From the NCBI GenBank assembly GCA_946480675.1, contig CAMLKS010000018.1:1-15304 (forward strand): 15,304 bases of DNA, read 5' to 3'. The DNA is from an uncultured Bacteroidota bacterium (GTDB lineage Bacteria; Bacteroidota; Bacteroidia; Chitinophagales; Chitinophagaceae). Within the stretch, counting starts at the first letter, position 1; every line of letters begins with the position of its first letter. Positions 13,433-15,304 of the stretch are shown piece by piece. The notes beneath the pieces are model-generated. The model ran no database searches and was not told the DNA's origin. It saw nothing but the letters and a program-made list of their open reading frames with translations. Position numbers and translations under genes: made by a program.

Positions 13433-14944
13433 TTATTTTGTATAAGGCAGCATTTGCTCCAGGAAGGTACGGTCGTTGCTCAGGCGGGGCACTTTATGCT
13501 GCCCTCCTAATTTACCGCGGTCTTTCAGCCATTTCTTAAACCCGTCTTTAGGCATCCGGTGCACGATAGGCATGCGCAGGGCTATGTTTTTATGGCGTTT
13601 AGCCTCGTAGTCCGAATTTACTTTTTGCAACGCTTTGTCCATTTCCGCTGTAAAAACGTCCAGCGGACAAGGCAGGTGTTCAAACTCTATGATCCATTCA
13701 TGCGCCCCGTTCTCTTCCCCCGTCATATACACAGGTGCTGCTGTATAATCGTTCACCACGGCACCGGTAATGCGGCTGGCCTCAGCCACGGCATGGTCCG
13801 AATTATCAACTATTACTTCTTCTCCAAAGGCATTGATAAAATGCTTCAGCCTGCCACTTACTTTAATACGGAAAGGTTCGCGCGAAGTAAACTGGATGGT
13901 ATCGCCTACTAAATAACGCCACAGGCCGCAGTTGGTATTCAGCACCAGCGCATAATTTTTACCCAGCTCCACTTCTTTCAGCGATAGGGTGCGCGGGTTG
14001 TCGCTGCCATACTCTTCCATCGGCATAAACTCGTAGTAGATACCGTGGTTCAAAAACAGCAGCATGCCATCCGCCTCTATATCATCCTGCGCTGCAAAAA
14101 AGCCTTCCGATGCATTGTAGGTTTCCAGGTAATGCATATCGGGCGATGGTATGAATGCCTCAAACTGCTTGCGATATGGCTTAAAGCTCACGCCGCCATG
14201 TATATACAGTTCCAGGTCGGGCCATACTTCATTTATATATTTCGCCCCCGATATTTCCAGTATACGTTTTATCAGCACGATGGTCCACGTAGGCACACCG
14301 GCTATATAGGTTACGTTTTCCTGCATGGTAACGCGGGCCATCTTTTCTATCTTTTCCTCCCATTCGTCCATCAGGGCAATGGAAAGGTCGGGGGTGCGTA
14401 TAATCTGTGCATACAGCGGCATATTCTGCAGCATCACTGCCGACAAGTCGCCAAAGAAAGAATCACCATTCAGTTGGTTTATCTGGTGGCTGCCCCCTAT
14501 GGTCAGGCATTTGCCCGACATCACTTTGGAATCCGGGAATTGGTTCAGGTACATTGTAAGCACATCCTTACCACCTTTATAGTGGTTATCGTCCAGCGAT
14601 TCTTTGCTGATGGGTATGAATTTGCTTTTATCGCTGGTAGTACCGCTCGATTTGGCAAACCAGTTGATGGGCGATGGCCACAACAGGTTTTGCTCTCCTT
14701 CCAGTATGCGGTTGATGTATGGTTTTAGGGTATCATAATCGTTGATGGGCACCTGCTGTTTGAAATCGGCAATGCTATCTATCTTTTCAAAACCATACTT
14801 CTTGCCGTATTCTGTAAACTGTGCAGAGCCTATCAGGTGATTGAATACCTGCTGCTGGGTATCAATAGGATTGAGCATAAAATTCTCGATCGCGCTCAGG
14901 CGCAATTTCATGAATCCTTTTATGGCCGGGCTAATGATACTCAT
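13433..14944 (-). CDS. GH3-family acyl-adenylating enzyme
   Basis: A 503-residue member of the GH3 (auxin-responsive GH3) branch of adenylate-forming enzymes. The ATP-binding motifs are visible: SSGTTSDKSKFIP (99-111, P-loop-like motif I), YNASEGFF (276-283, motif II), GLWRYLVGDT (340-349, motif III) and HFINAFGEEV (368-377). Plant GH3 enzymes join amino acids to jasmonate or auxin by way of an acyl-AMP; the substrate of the bacterial members is not known to me. The first 25 residues are hydrophobic-basic but not a clear signal, so I expect a cytoplasmic protein. It follows lptB on the same strand with a 30-bp gap and has an AGGAG element about 12 bases before its ATG, so it is probably co-transcribed with lptB. 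A link to envelope lipid or LPS chemistry is only an inference from that position. Confidence 0.93.
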   Translation of the reverse strand: MSIISPAIKGFMKLRLSAIENFMLNPIDTQQQVFNHLIGSAQFTEYGKKYGFEKIDSIADFKQQVPINDYDTLKPYINRILEGEQNLLWPSPINWFAKSSGTTSDKSKFIPISKESLDDNHYKGGKDVLTMYLNQFPDSKVMSGKCLTIGGSHQINQLNGDSFFGDLSAVMLQNMPLYAQIIRTPDLSIALMDEWEEKIEKMARVTMQENVTYIAGVPTWTIVLIKRILEISGAKYINEVWPDLELYIHGGVSFKPYRKQFEAFIPSPDMHYLETYNASEGFFAAQDDIEADGMLLFLNHGIYYEFMPMEEYGSDNPRTLSLKEVELGKNYALVLNTNCGLWRYLVGDTIQFTSREPFRIKVSGRLKHFINAFGEEVIVDNSDHAVAEASRITGAVVNDYTAAPVYMTGEENGAHEWIIEFEHLPCPLDVFTAEMDKALQKVNSDYEAKRHKNIALRMPIVHRMPKDGFKKWLKDRGKLGGQHKVPRLSNDRTFLEQMLPYTK

Positions 14945-14974
14945 TTCTTATATCTCTCCTGTATTGATGTTTCC

Positions 14975-15304
14975 TTACAACGATTTGGAATAATCCTTAC
15001 GCTTCAGTTCAAAGTGCTGCCCAAGATACACTTTTCTTACTTGTTCGTCGGCAGCCAGTTCTTCGGCCACACCTGCTTTCAGTATTTTCCCTTCAAACAG
15101 CAGGTACGCACGGTCGGTTATCGATAGGGTTTCCTGCACGTTGTGGTCGGTTATCAGGATGCCTATGTCTTTGAACTTCAGGCGGGCTACTATGGTTTGT
15201 ATATCTTCTACCGCTATTGGGTCTATACCTGCAAACGGTTCGTCGAGTAATATAAATTTCGGGTCCACGGCCAGTGCACGGGCTATCTCCGTACGCCTGC
15301 GCTC
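14975..15304 (-). CDS. lptB: LPS export ABC transporter ATPase LptB, C-terminal part
   Basis: The frame is open to the right window edge, so the gene is cut at its 5' end and 109 residues remain. The visible part starts inside the ABC signature region ([16 protein letters not shown]), then Walker B plus D-loop ([13 protein letters not shown]) and the H-loop ([10 protein letters not shown]). [12 protein letters not shown] and [15 protein letters not shown] are characteristic of LptB, the cytoplasmic ATPase that drives LPS extraction from the inner membrane with LptFG. The tail [13 protein letters not shown] is longer than in E. coli but normal for Bacteroidota. The GTG at 15266-15268 is an internal Val codon, not a start. 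The GH3 gene follows after 30 bp. Confidence 0.95.
   Translation of the reverse strand, partial: ERRRTEIARALAVDPKFILLDEPFAGIDPIAVEDIQTIVARLKFKDIGILITDHNVQETLSITDRAYLLFEGKILKAGVAEELAADEQVRKVYLGQHFELKRKDYSKSL

Noticed and set aside
15266..15268. GTG as the start of a short lptB
   Set aside because: The frame continues to the window edge and encodes the ABC signature upstream of it, so it is an internal Val codon.

Overview
The window looks like a piece of a Bacteroidota chromosome, most likely Chitinophagaceae or a close relative. Three things point there: gliding-type gldF and gldG genes, a fused murF-alr gene, and promoters of the Bacteroidota type (a TAnnTTTG -7 element, in one case with a TTTG -33 element 20 bp upstream). 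The family-level placement is inference from protein character. Gene density is high and I see no insertion sequence, phage gene, CRISPR array, tRNA or rRNA. It reads as ordinary chromosomal backbone, with a few small genes of unknown function and one beta-lactamase.

Layout, left to right. The 3' end of an LptD-like outer-membrane LPS assembly gene (+) is followed by a stand-alone E2 acyltransferase of a 2-oxo acid dehydrogenase complex (+). A perfect 18-bp bidirectional terminator, flanked by two small G/C palindromes, separates E2 from a leftward block of five genes. Read in the direction of transcription these are gldF, gldG, a DUF4340 protein, a small lipoprotein and murF-alr. A strong hairpin plus T-run over the stop codon of the DUF4340 gene splits the block in two: gldF-gldG-DUF4340 (an ABC-2 transporter with auxiliary proteins) and lipoprotein-murF-alr (cell-wall precursor synthesis).

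Right of gldF lies the only long non-coding stretch (about 400 bp), rich in hairpins and ending in a GC-rich terminator-like stem. Next come an M23 (LytM) peptidase (+) with a probable non-ATG start, a secreted protein of unknown function (-), a lipoprotein class D (OXA-type) beta-lactamase with a good promoter (+), the menaquinone methyltransferase menG/ubiE (-), the ribosome-assembly GTPase engB (+), a GH3-family adenylating enzyme (-), and the 3' part of lptB (-), cut by the window end.

The common theme is the cell envelope: LPS export (lptD, lptB), peptidoglycan precursor synthesis and remodelling (murF-alr, M23), a GldFG-type transporter, and a periplasmic beta-lactamase. I found no clearly new multi-gene system. 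The best leads are the M23 start codon, the structured intergenic region before it, the gldFG-DUF4340 transporter, the GH3 enzyme beside lptB, and the unknown lipoprotein ahead of murF-alr.
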